Assembly (NCBI GenBank): GCA_900550445.1
Contig: URSF01000042.1
Coordinates: forward strand, 1 to 17,457
Reading direction: 5' to 3'
Length of the DNA: 17,457 nt
DNA from: an uncultured Rhodospirillaceae bacterium
Lineage (GTDB): Bacteria > Pseudomonadota > Alphaproteobacteria > CAAGCB01 > CAG-977
The translations under genes were made by a program, and so were the position numbers. Of the stretch, positions 1-6,851 are shown piece after piece (the first letter of the stretch is position 1; every line of letters begins with the position of its first letter). The notes beneath the pieces are model-generated. The model did not search any database, was not told the origin of the DNA, and was given only the letters and a program-made list of their open reading frames with translations.

Positions 1-19
1 GAAAATAAAAAAACTAACG

Positions 20-67
20 CCCGTACGGCCAGTACCCCCTGCGGCTAGCAGCCCGTACGGCTAGTAC
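20..67. repeat. Three tandem 16-bp hairpin-forming repeats
   Basis: Three adjacent 16-base units lie at 20-35, 36-51 and 52-67. Units 1 and 3 are CCCGTACGGCYAGTAC and differ at one base. Unit 2 is CCCCTGCGGCTAGCAG. Each unit can fold into a 4-bp stem with a five-base loop GGCYA. The stem is GTAC/GTAC in units 1 and 3 and CTGC/GCAG in unit 2, so unit 2 differs by two compensated base pairs. That pattern suggests the fold is maintained. The array may extend upstream of the window. Function is unknown. Confidence 0.7.
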
Positions 68-145
68 CTGTACTCTTTTTTCTTTGAGAAAAGGGGGCTG
101 TTTTTATTCCTTCCAAACAAAGTATTTCGTTTGGGGCGTTTGCAA

Positions 146-340
146 ATGGCAAAGCGGAATTATATCCCCGATTTCATTGATATGGTCGGGGAGGTTTTGA
201 CGTATGTTCAGAAGCCCCGATTTATTATCAATGCGGCTATTGATTTATCCGGCAGAGCTTCATATTTCGGCGAAACAGACTTTTTTAAAATAGATCAGTC
301 TTCTTTTAGCGCTTTAGCCGCTCTCAGATTTTCATTTTAA
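146..340 (+). CDS. Small ORF, possible remnant of an outer-membrane barrel protein
   Basis: A 64-residue ORF can start at ATG 146, with a GGGG run about ten bases upstream. A TTG start at 131 is also open. I do not recognise the protein. It has no signal peptide or lipobox. Its last third alternates polar and hydrophobic residues and ends in LAALRFSF with a terminal Phe, which resembles the last strand of an outer-membrane beta-barrel. The stop lies one base before the Shine-Dalgarno sequence of the next gene, so the two could be co-transcribed. It may be a decayed 3' end of a longer barrel gene; the same frame has a stop at 62-64. It could also be a chance ORF. Confidence 0.35.
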   Translation: MAKRNYIPDFIDMVGEVLTYVQKPRFIINAAIDLSGRASYFGETDFFKIDQSSFSALAALRFSF

Positions 341-352
341 AGGAGAAAATTC

Positions 353-790
353 ATGAAATTTATGATTATCATCTCCTTGCTTTTTTTAGGGGCTTGCGCT
401 CCTTTAGGGCCGCAATTTGAAAAATTAGCAGAACCGGAAAAAGATTCTGCTTTGATTTATTATTATCGTCCCGGTCGTATCATCGGCGGCGCAGTCAGAT
501 ACGATGTTCATGAAAACGGAAAACGCATCACAACCCTGTATAACGGCGGATACACATTTCACAAAAGTCATGCCGGAAACAAACATATAGACGCCACGAC
601 CGAAACAACGTCAGTATTAGATTTTACAGCGGAAAACAATAAACGTTATTTTGTCCGCGGGCAGGTTGGCATGGGAATATTGATAGGCCGTCCCAAATTA
701 ACTTTGGTAGATGAAAAAGAAGCCATAGAAGAAATTAAAGACTGCCGTTTCATCTTGGAAGACGATGAAAACATAATATCGGGCGAATAA
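353..790 (+). CDS. DUF2846-like lipoprotein
   Basis: This 145-residue protein has a short hydrophobic signal (residues 3-14) ending in the lipobox LGAC. Cys15 would be lipidated, placing the protein on the periplasmic face of the inner or outer membrane. The mature part, from about residue 33 (ALIYYYRPG) to 131, reads like the DUF2846 family: an opening beta-strand with a YRPG motif, a central HxxAGxxxI segment, and a late Cys (131). DUF2846 proteins are small lipoproteins without a defined biochemical role. The start is supported by AGGAG at 341-345, eight bases upstream of the ATG. The C-terminus is acidic. The family assignment is from motif memory, and the function remains unknown. Confidence 0.75.
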   Translation: MKFMIIISLLFLGACAPLGPQFEKLAEPEKDSALIYYYRPGRIIGGAVRYDVHENGKRITTLYNGGYTFHKSHAGNKHIDATTETTSVLDFTAENNKRYFVRGQVGMGILIGRPKLTLVDEKEAIEEIKDCRFILEDDENIISGE

Positions 791-797
791 AATAAAA

Positions 798-825
798 CAA
801 CCGCCGAAGAAAGCTTTGGCGGTTG
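798..825 (-). terminator. Rho-independent terminator of the hinT operon
   Basis: A 12-bp stem (CAACCGCCGAAG with CTTTGGCGGTTG, one G-T wobble) closes a four-base loop. Reading the minus strand, the stem is followed by TTTTATT, and it lies about 20 bases beyond the hinT stop. On the plus strand no T-run follows, so the main direction is minus. It may still slow plus-strand transcription leaving the lipoprotein gene. Confidence 0.8.
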
Positions 826-846
826 AAAAATGTTACCTGACAATCA

Positions 847-1197
847 TTACATCGCCAGTTTTTTTCCGGCCAGAATGTGGACGTGCAGATGCGGGACTTC
901 CTGTCCGCCGTCGCGTCCCGTGTTCATCACCAGACGGTAACCGCCGTCAACCAGGCCCTGTTCTTTCGCCACAGCGCCGACGGCTTTGAAAAATCCGGCG
1001 ATTTCTTCTGCCGGTGCGTTTGTGCTGAAATCCGAAAAATCCGTGTACGCCCCTTTCGGAATCACCAACAGATGCACGGGCGCTTTGGGGTGAATGTCTT
1101 TAAACGCAATCGCGAAATCATCTTCGTATATTTTATTGACGGGAATATCGCCCTTTAACATTTTGGCAAAAACATTGTTTTCATCATAAGCTTTCAT
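847..1197 (-). CDS. hinT: HIT-family (histidine triad) nucleotide hydrolase, HinT type
   Basis: This 116-residue protein belongs to the HIT superfamily, whose HinT members hydrolyse purine nucleoside phosphoramidates and related AMP conjugates in the cytosol. The signature His-x-His-x-His is visible as HLHVHIL, with His103, His105 and His107; the middle His is the nucleophile in this family. An N-terminal FxKMLKGDIPVNKIYED segment and a central HLLVIPK strand also match. The length is normal for HinT. It is the last gene of a tight minus-strand cluster, starting three bases after the hisE stop, and a terminator follows. A hinT-like gene next to hisE is common in alphaproteobacteria. The identification is firm; the physiological substrate is not known from sequence. 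Confidence 0.9.
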   Translation of the reverse strand: MKAYDENNVFAKMLKGDIPVNKIYEDDFAIAFKDIHPKAPVHLLVIPKGAYTDFSDFSTNAPAEEIAGFFKAVGAVAKEQGLVDGGYRLVMNTGRDGGQEVPHLHVHILAGKKLAM

Positions 1198-1200
1198 TTT

Positions 1201-1524
1201 TTACTCCTTCGGCCGTGAATTTTTTTCCGCTATGCCGGAAATGCCTTCCCTTTGTTCCAAAACATGAAACACATCGTCGGGACAAACGCCCGCGTCTGCC
1301 CACAAAACACATAAATGATACAACAAATCCGCGCTTTCCGAAACAACGTGTTCTTTGTCTTTCGCCGTTGCCGCAATGACGGTTTCCACGGCTTCCTCGC
1401 CGACTTTCTGCGCAATGCGGCCGGTTCCCTTTGAAAACAGTTTTGCCGTATACGATGTTTGCGGATCGGCGCCTTTACGGCTTTGAATCGTCGAAAACAA
1501 ACGATTTAAAATTTCCGCCGGCAT
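1201..1524 (-). CDS. hisE: Phosphoribosyl-ATP pyrophosphohydrolase
   Basis: HisE catalyses the second step of histidine biosynthesis, hydrolysing phosphoribosyl-ATP to phosphoribosyl-AMP and pyrophosphate. The 107-residue protein matches a stand-alone HisE of the MazG-like all-alpha NTP pyrophosphohydrolase fold. The diagnostic KVGEEAVETVIAA segment (residues 40-52) carries the metal-binding Glu43/Glu44, and ESADLLYHL (63-71) supplies the second acidic set. There is no fused HisI domain. The start lies two bases beyond the hisA stop, and hinT begins three bases after its own stop, so all three are probably on one transcript. Confidence 0.93.
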   Translation of the reverse strand: MPAEILNRLFSTIQSRKGADPQTSYTAKLFSKGTGRIAQKVGEEAVETVIAATAKDKEHVVSESADLLYHLCVLWADAGVCPDDVFHVLEQREGISGIAEKNSRPKE

Positions 1525-1526
1525 AA

Positions 1527-2255
1527 TTATTCTCCTTTTAACAGCCGGACGGCTTCGCGCACGGTAAAGCGGTTGTCATAAACCGCCCGCCCCGCAATGA
1601 CTCCGGCAATATTGTTTTGTTCTTCTTTTTTACAGGCTTTTAAGTCGTCCAACGAAGAAATCCCGCCGGACACAATGACAGGCGTGGAAACGGACCGCGC
1701 CAGCCGAACCGTCGCCGGCAAGTTTGGTCCCTGCAAAACGCCGTCGCGCGCAACGTCCGTATAAATAATCGCCGCCACGCCCGCGGATTCAAATTGACGC
1801 GCCAGATCAACGGCCGTCATTTCAGATTTTTCCGCCCAGCCTTCAACGGCGACAAAGCCGTCTTTGGCATCAATGCCGACGGCAATCCGTCCCGGAAATT
1901 CCAGGCAGGCTTTTTTGACAAAATCCGGATCCCGCAGGGCGATCGTGCCCAGGATAACGCGCGCAACACCTTTGTCCAACCACATTTTAATCGTTTCAAG
2001 CGTACGGATCCCGCCGCCCAGTTCGATTTTAACGTCGACGGCTTTTAAGATATTTTCGACAGCCTGCGCGTTAACCGGCTTTCCGGCAAAAGCGCCGTCC
2101 AGATCGACGATGTGAATCCATTCCGCTCCTTGCGCGGCAAAAGATTCCGCCTGCGCCGGCGGGTTGTCGTTAAAAACGGTAACCTGCGCCATATCGCCTT
2201 GTTTCAGGCGGACGCATTTTCCTTGCTTCAGATCAATCGCGGGCAACAGATACAT
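1527..2255 (-). CDS. hisA: ProFAR isomerase (phosphoribosylformimino-AICAR-phosphate isomerase)
   Basis: HisA is a TIM-barrel enzyme that isomerises ProFAR to PRFAR in the fourth step of histidine biosynthesis. The 242-residue length is typical. Visible motifs are LLPAIDLKQGKCVRL with catalytic Asp8, ELGGGIR (residues 78-84) and VSGGIS (195-200) as phosphate-binding loops, and GIDAKDG with Asp129 as the likely second catalytic residue. TDVARDG (166-172) is also characteristic. The start is supported by AAAGGA on the minus strand just upstream. HisF, which uses the product and is normally encoded between hisA and hisE in this group, is not here. The gene begins an operon with hisE and hinT and diverges from the gene at 2340. 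Confidence 0.95.
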   Translation of the reverse strand: MYLLPAIDLKQGKCVRLKQGDMAQVTVFNDNPPAQAESFAAQGAEWIHIVDLDGAFAGKPVNAQAVENILKAVDVKIELGGGIRTLETIKMWLDKGVARVILGTIALRDPDFVKKACLEFPGRIAVGIDAKDGFVAVEGWAEKSEMTAVDLARQFESAGVAAIIYTDVARDGVLQGPNLPATVRLARSVSTPVIVSGGISSLDDLKACKKEEQNNIAGVIAGRAVYDNRFTVREAVRLLKGE

Positions 2256-2339
2256 AGTGATATCCTTTAAAAGCTAAAACATTTTTTAATGTTTTTCTGA
2301 TTATGTAAGATAGACTGAATCAATATATAAAGGTATCTG

Positions 2340-4304
2340 ATGAAATTGAAACATTTTTTCTTTATTTTTCTGATTTTATGCTTATGTCAGATGCCTTCCG
2401 CCGTTTCGGGAAAGACGGAAACGACGGTTGTTATTGATGAATCCGGCGCGATTCCGGTTTATGATTCGGCGTCTTCGGAACTGGCGGAACGATTGTTTAC
2501 GTTTGACGCCCGTCTGGCGCCGATCAAGCTGGAGTATGTGGATTTCAAAATCAACCGCAACAGGACGGCCGACGAGTGGGGAAAAGATATCGGACGGTAT
2601 AATTTCAAGCTGTTCGGTTGTAAAAGAGCGGAAAAGAACATTGTTTTAAACGAAGGCCGCGCAATGCGCCGCGATATGAAGTTTGATAATGTCTTTTTTG
2701 AAGAAATGAACGAACTGTTCCCTGTAATCGTGCGCAAAGACAATCCTTATTACCCGTATTCCATCAGCGCCGAAAGGCCGGATCTGCTGCCCGGATACGT
2801 TATCACGGCTGAAATCAAAGACTTGTTTATCAACGTGTGCGACCAATACGACTGGCGGACCAGAACTTATTCGCACCTGCGCAGCGGATCGGCGGAAATT
2901 CAGGTTTTGTGGCGCGTCATGACGCCGTTTAACCGCAAATTGTACTGGGAAGACGTTACCCGCGGCTATGCCGAAATTCAAACGCCTGTCCGCGACGGGG
3001 AAATCAGGTTAATTGAAAAAGCCTTTGCCGATGCTCTGGTACGGGTTATCGGCATGCCGGGATTTATGCAGACAATGCGCAATGTTCCGAATCCCCGTGA
3101 TTTGGAAAAGGCCAAAGCGGAATTTGAAGCGCTGGCTTACGAGCACAAAAAATATAAAAAATTACAGTCTTCCTATCGGCGTAAACGCATGATTTTTTAC
3201 AGCGAGCGCGAACGTGAACGGACTTTGGACGATTTGGAAGAATTGGAACGTATGCTGGCCGAAGGAGAAACTTTGGATTCCGAACAGCTGGAACGTCTGG
3301 AACAAGCCCGGCGCGAATTGGGGCAGCAGGTATTGGGCGGTTCTGATTTAAGCGGCAGAGAACTGGCAGATAACAGCGCCGTCGGCGGACAAGCCGGCCG
3401 CGGATTGGGCGATTCAATGGGATCCGGCATTTTGGCACGCGGATTGACGGACAAAGACGACGGCAGCGGTTTTTATGCTCGTCTGTTAAAGGAACCTCCG
3501 CTGGAAAGAGGATTGTTCGGCCGTATTCTGCCCGTTATTCCTCTGGCGCGTTTCTTTGAAGGTTACACTCTGTCTTCCGGTCTGGGATTGGAAAGAGAAG
3601 ACAGTAAATTAGGTTTTGTCGTATCGCCCGTTGACGGCTGGATTACAATCGGAGATCAAAAACCGTTCCGTTACCTGTCTCCGATCCGTTTGTATCGTAT
3701 CCGGTCCAGCGTTGTCGCCGTTACGAATGAAGAAGAAGTCGGTTCGGGATTGGTTATTTCGCCGTCTTTGGTATTGACGAATTATGAAATAGCCAAAAAA
3801 ACAACCTTTGTTAAAACGGAATTTCTGGACGGCCGCGTTGTGGCGTCAATGGTTTTGCGCGTTAACAAAGACAAAGACGTCGCGCTGCTGTATATGCCGC
3901 CGGCAGAATTTGACGAATATAATTGGCCGATTCCTCTGCGTCTGGACCTGCCGGAAGTCGGCGAACCGTTTTACGCCATCGGCACCCCGATGCGCGGCGG
4001 ATTTGAAGGGGCGTTGGAAAAAGGAAAAGTGGCCGGTTACCGTTTCAGCGATACCGGAGTTGACATCTTAACCAACACAAACGTTCAAAGCGTTTCGCTG
4101 GGCGGTGTTTTGGTTGATGAAAACGGCAATGCGATCGGGTTGGCCCACGCGGGCAAGAGCCTGATTGAAAGCCGTGACGGATTTATTCCCATCGGCGACG
4201 CTTTTGACGCGTTAAAGGTTCGGATCCGCGACCGCGACATGGACGAAACTCCGACGCAAAAAGCCCGCCGTCTGCGCAAAATGCGTGAAAATTACATCAA
4301 ATAG
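2340..4304 (+). CDS. Exported protein with a C-terminal trypsin-like pseudoprotease domain
   Basis: The 654-residue protein starts with a signal peptide (about 1-24), so it acts in the periplasm or envelope. Residues 30-248 form a soluble alpha/beta region I do not recognise. Residues 252-330 are strongly charged and predicted coiled coil, followed by a Gly-rich linker (333-376). Residues 455-622 look like an HtrA/trypsin-fold domain: VGSGLVISPSLVLTN, then DVALLYM with Asp513, then SLGGVLVD and IGLAHAG. The usual catalytic His is Glu483 (TNYEIA replaces TNxHV), and the Ser aligns with Leu587 (SLGG replaces NSGG), so it is probably inactive. AAAGG precedes the ATG. Its 3' end overlaps the convergent regulator gene by eight bases. 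The role is unknown; scaffold or peptide binding is one inference. Confidence 0.75.
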   Translation: MKLKHFFFIFLILCLCQMPSAVSGKTETTVVIDESGAIPVYDSASSELAERLFTFDARLAPIKLEYVDFKINRNRTADEWGKDIGRYNFKLFGCKRAEKNIVLNEGRAMRRDMKFDNVFFEEMNELFPVIVRKDNPYYPYSISAERPDLLPGYVITAEIKDLFINVCDQYDWRTRTYSHLRSGSAEIQVLWRVMTPFNRKLYWEDVTRGYAEIQTPVRDGEIRLIEKAFADALVRVIGMPGFMQTMRNVPNPRDLEKAKAEFEALAYEHKKYKKLQSSYRRKRMIFYSERERERTLDDLEELERMLAEGETLDSEQLERLEQARRELGQQVLGGSDLSGRELADNSAVGGQAGRGLGDSMGSGILARGLTDKDDGSGFYARLLKEPPLERGLFGRILPVIPLARFFEGYTLSSGLGLEREDSKLGFVVSPVDGWITIGDQKPFRYLSPIRLYRIRSSVVAVTNEEEVGSGLVISPSLVLTNYEIAKKTTFVKTEFLDGRVVASMVLRVNKDKDVALLYMPPAEFDEYNWPIPLRLDLPEVGEPFYAIGTPMRGGFEGALEKGKVAGYRFSDTGVDILTNTNVQSVSLGGVLVDENGNAIGLAHAGKSLIESRDGFIPIGDAFDALKVRIRDRDMDETPTQKARRLRKMRENYIK

Positions 4305-4941
4305 CCGGATCGGCGTAAACCAGCCGATACCCTTCGCCGCTGCCGGTTAAAAACGTAATGCCCGTCGTTTCCAGTTTTTGGCGCAGGCGGTAAATATGCG
4401 TTTCCAGCGTATGGGTCGAAACGCCGTCGCCATATCCCCAGATTTCGCGCAGCAGCGTTTCTTTATCCACCGGTTTATCGCAGCCGTAAAGATAGTTCAA
4501 AATGGCCGCTTCTTTTTCAGTCAGTTTAATTTCGGCATTTTTATAGCTTAAAGTTTTCCCGGCAAAATTAAATTTCCAGCACCCCAAAGTAACGGAAGCG
4601 CCATCGCTTTGTTCAAATTGGGCGGCGGCGGCAATTAAGGCCGTTAAAAAGACGGACAGGCGTACCGGTTTTTGAAACATTTGGATTTCTTCGGCTTGAA
4701 AAGGCTGCGCCGTTAAGTAAAAAACAGGAATGCCGTTTTTAACGGCGGACAGCAGCTGGTGCTGTTCCGGCGTCGGATCGTCGATGATCAAAGCGGAAAA
4801 CGCTTCGTTTTTAATAAAATTTACCGCTTCGTCAAAAGAAGCCGTTTCGACAACTTCCTGAGCGATTTCCAACACGCGGATTTCGCCGGCCAGCGCCTGA
4901 CGCGGTTTTTCCCGAGGTGAATAAATTAAAATCTGACGCAT
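4297..4941 (-). CDS. OmpR/PhoB-type response regulator with atypical receiver
   Basis: The 214-residue protein has a C-terminal winged-helix DNA-binding domain of the OmpR/PhoB class (about 115-208). It includes LTEKEAAILNYLY, ETLLREIWGYG, the recognition-helix segment THTLETHIYRLRQKL and a closing GSGEGYRL hairpin. The N-terminal part is receiver-like but divergent. The acidic pair normally near residue 10 is replaced by IYSPREK. Asp54/Asp55 in LIIDD could be the phospho-acceptor, and Thr77 and Lys91 keep the switch positions. It may act without standard phosphorylation. No histidine kinase is adjacent. GGAG lies upstream of the ATG. It diverges from the sigma-54-driven gene at 5054 but lacks the AAA+ domain needed to activate that promoter itself. 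Confidence 0.85.
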   Translation of the reverse strand: MRQILIYSPREKPRQALAGEIRVLEIAQEVVETASFDEAVNFIKNEAFSALIIDDPTPEQHQLLSAVKNGIPVFYLTAQPFQAEEIQMFQKPVRLSVFLTALIAAAAQFEQSDGASVTLGCWKFNFAGKTLSYKNAEIKLTEKEAAILNYLYGCDKPVDKETLLREIWGYGDGVSTHTLETHIYRLRQKLETTGITFLTGSGEGYRLVYADPAI

Positions 4942-5007
4942 TTTTTTCTCCGAAAATAACAGAGTGATATCATAAAAGAGCTTTTTCCTTTTTTAAACAA
5001 AAATACT

Positions 5008-5024
5008 TGGCACGAATATTGCAT
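5008..5024 (+). promoter_or_regulatory. Sigma-54 (RpoN) -24/-12 promoter
   Basis: TGGCACGAATATTGCAT matches the sigma-54 consensus TGGCACG-N4-TTGCW at every defined position, with the GG and GC dinucleotides exactly 12 bases apart. The inferred transcription start is near 5034. That leaves a leader of about 20 bases containing the ribosome site GGGAGG (5042-5047) before the ATG at 5054. Such promoters need an AAA+ enhancer-binding activator, which is not encoded in this window. Confidence 0.9.
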
Positions 5025-5053
5025 TTTTAAAATCAGCAAAAGGGAGGACAAAC

Positions 5054-5986
5054 ATGTTAAATACGGAATTTACTGTTGATATGGCCGTTTGGCAGGACGG
5101 CGTGACCTTTCAGTCTGCTTTGGCGTCCAAGCCGGCGGAAGAATTTGAATTGCCGAAAACAATGCGCCAAAGCCTGTTTGCTGAAGAATTAAATATTGAA
5201 AACGAAACGATTCCGACGGCCCGCGCGCCGCAGCAGGCAGTTCGTCCCGAACCGGCGAATGTTCAGCGGGTACAGCCGCCGGTTTTGTTGACCGCCCAGG
5301 AAAAAAGCATACAAAACCCGGCGAATCTTTCTTCCGGTGTTCCGGAAATACCGGCCGCTTTGACAAATGTGGAAGATTTAACCCCGTTTATCGTCAGCGC
5401 GGATACCGTTAAACCGGGCAGTCGTTTAAACGAACAGCTGGAAAGAACGACTTTTTCCCAAAAATCAAATAAACTGATCGGCGCGCAATCACCGTATAAC
5501 ATGTCCGAAGAAAAAGCAAAGGCCCGTGAAACGGCACGAAATGCAAGAACCTTGAAAGGTCCCGGCGACGCCAAAGTTTTTCCGATGGACACAGCGGCGC
5601 GCTATCGTAACAATCAAACAAAATTCGGGGTTGCTCAACCGTTGACGGCCAGCGCGTCGGATCAGGCCAAACAACTGCGTATAGAGGAAATGCGTCAACA
5701 GGCCAAAGCCAGGACAATTAACGAAATCAACACGTCGCTGGCGCAAAAACCGGCGGCAGCAAAAACGCCCGTAGATATTGAAGCTGTTCGTTCTCAGGTC
5801 AGTACGGAGGGATTTGGCTATAAGCGCGATAATCTGCCTTTGGCGTCGTCGGAAAAGGTATCGCCGGCCGCCTCTTGGTTTCCGGAAGCCATGACGCGCC
5901 AGCTGGACGCTTATGAAGCGGCGCATAAAATAGCGGCGCAATACGGAGCGGCGGAGCGGAAAACAGGAACGGATTTAAACGTGTAA
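5054..5986 (+). CDS. Cys-free protein of unknown function under sigma-54 control
   Basis: I do not recognise this 310-residue protein. It has no signal peptide, membrane segment or cysteine. It is rich in Ala, Gln, Pro, Glu and Lys, with Pro/Gln-rich stretches (55-100) and likely helices at 150-168 and 200-232, so much of it may be disordered. The C-terminus (275-303) forms a probable amphipathic helix. The start is strongly supported by the GGGAGG ribosome site and a short leader from a consensus sigma-54 promoter. In alphaproteobacteria sigma-54 commonly drives flagellar, nitrogen or envelope genes. The Cys-free, low-complexity composition would suit a flagellar or exported structural factor, but that is inference only. 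Confidence 0.7.
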   Translation: MLNTEFTVDMAVWQDGVTFQSALASKPAEEFELPKTMRQSLFAEELNIENETIPTARAPQQAVRPEPANVQRVQPPVLLTAQEKSIQNPANLSSGVPEIPAALTNVEDLTPFIVSADTVKPGSRLNEQLERTTFSQKSNKLIGAQSPYNMSEEKAKARETARNARTLKGPGDAKVFPMDTAARYRNNQTKFGVAQPLTASASDQAKQLRIEEMRQQAKARTINEINTSLAQKPAAAKTPVDIEAVRSQVSTEGFGYKRDNLPLASSEKVSPAASWFPEAMTRQLDAYEAAHKIAAQYGAAERKTGTDLNV

Positions 5987-6013
5987 CACCGGTCTGTTCA
6001 AAAGGATTGTCGG

Positions 6014-6093
6014 AAAAAAGGGCTGTTTTTTTGTATTTGAAGAATGTCAAATACTGAAAAGCGTTTTTCACCGATAAAATCAGCCCCTTTTTT
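6014..6093. terminator. Nested inverted repeats, candidate bidirectional terminator
   Basis: Outer arms AAAAAAGGGCTG (6014-6025) and CAGCCCCTTTTTT (6081-6093) pair, with one extra C. Inside lies a perfect 8-bp stem, GTATTTGA (6033-6040) with TCAAATAC (6047-6054), six bases apart, followed by a T-run at 6064-6068. It lies between the end of the 5054 gene and the end of the convergent small membrane gene, where a bidirectional terminator is expected. The long loop makes the outer pairing uncertain. Confidence 0.5.
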
Positions 6094-6118
6094 ATCCTGC
6101 ATTTTTTATAACATTGCG

Positions 6119-6403
6119 CTATGAAAGAAAAAGTTCCACCCACAAATAAAATAGAGTAAAAGGAAGCGAAAGAAGCATGATGAACCAGAATAAATAACGG
6201 CATATTTTTTTGCGATAAAACCAAAAACAAATCGAAGCAAATGGAGGAGTACCATATAAGATTAAACATGTTTGAAATACAGAAATAATTTCATTACCTG
6301 TGGCTATCAGTAAAACTCCTAAATAAAAATAGCATAATTCATAAAGATAGTAACCAATAAGAGCTGTTTTTAAAATTCTTAATAACAATTCTTTTTTAAT
6401 CAT
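6119..6403 (-). CDS. Small membrane protein, copy A of a tandem pair (candidate immunity protein)
   Basis: This 94-residue, very hydrophobic protein has about three predicted membrane segments (roughly 10-34, 44-63 and 70-91) and a cationic loop, FYRKKICRY, between the last two. I do not recognise a family. It is about 65% identical (61 of 94 aligned positions, counted by eye) to the protein at 6534-6818 and has exactly the same length; residues 56-76 are identical in both. The start has GAGGGT upstream on the minus strand. The region is clearly more AT-rich than its neighbours, suggesting transfer. Small duplicated membrane proteins beside a toxin-domain gene suggest immunity proteins. They are divergent from the toxin rather than downstream of it, so this is inference. 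Confidence 0.7.
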   Translation of the reverse strand: MIKKELLLRILKTALIGYYLYELCYFYLGVLLIATGNEIISVFQTCLILYGTPPFASICFWFYRKKICRYLFWFIMLLSLPFTLFYLWVELFLS

Positions 6404-6533
6404 AGAAATACCCTCGTCTTTCCAAAAAAAGATAAAATAAATTAAAACTGTTTAAAATCAATAAGTTATCATTTTTTACCCCCGTTGCTAAAAAATCAGC
6501 TCCTTTTTGTCTTGTATTTTTAATAACATTATG

Positions 6534-6818
6534 TTATATAATGGAAAGTTCTCCCAACAAATACAGCAAAGCGAAAGGAAACGAAAGAATCATGATAAAC
6601 CAAAATAAATAACGGCATATTTTTTTGCGGTAAAACCAAAAACAAATCGAAGCGGATAGAGGAACGCCATATAAAATTAAAAAAAGTTGCGTTAAAGTAA
6701 AAAGCTTTCCTTCAAATCCTATCGTTAAAACAGCTAAATAAAAGTAACACAAATAATAAAGATAATAATAAATAATTATTACTTTTAATATTTTTAATAA
6801 TAATTCTTTTTTTGTCAT
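6534..6818 (-). CDS. Small membrane protein, copy B of a tandem pair (candidate immunity protein)
   Basis: This is the paralogue of the gene at 6119-6403, 94 residues, with the same three-segment membrane layout. I chose the inner ATG at 6818, not the longer start at 6884. The inner start aligns exactly with copy A (M-x-KKELLL), has AAGGGTG upstream as copy A has GAGGGT, and avoids overlap with the divergent 6852 gene. The central loop, around residues 34-46, is where the copies differ most, a pattern seen when paralogues diversify specificity. The duplication also includes about 50 bases beyond each stop. Only 33 bases separate this start from the toxin-like gene's start, so divergent control is likely. 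Confidence 0.7.
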   Translation of the reverse strand: MTKKELLLKILKVIIIYYYLYYLCYFYLAVLTIGFEGKLFTLTQLFLILYGVPLSASICFWFYRKKICRYLFWFIMILSFPFALLYLLGELSII

Positions 6819-6851
6819 AAAAAACACCCTTACCACTGAAAGGACAATACG

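Noticed and set aside
20..67. CRISPR array
   Set aside because: The units are 16 bases and directly adjacent, with no spacers and no cas genes nearby.
5489..5941. A 150-residue minus-strand ORF inside the sigma-54-driven gene
   Set aside because: It is a codon-pattern shadow of the plus-strand gene, rich in Arg, without ribosome site or family features.
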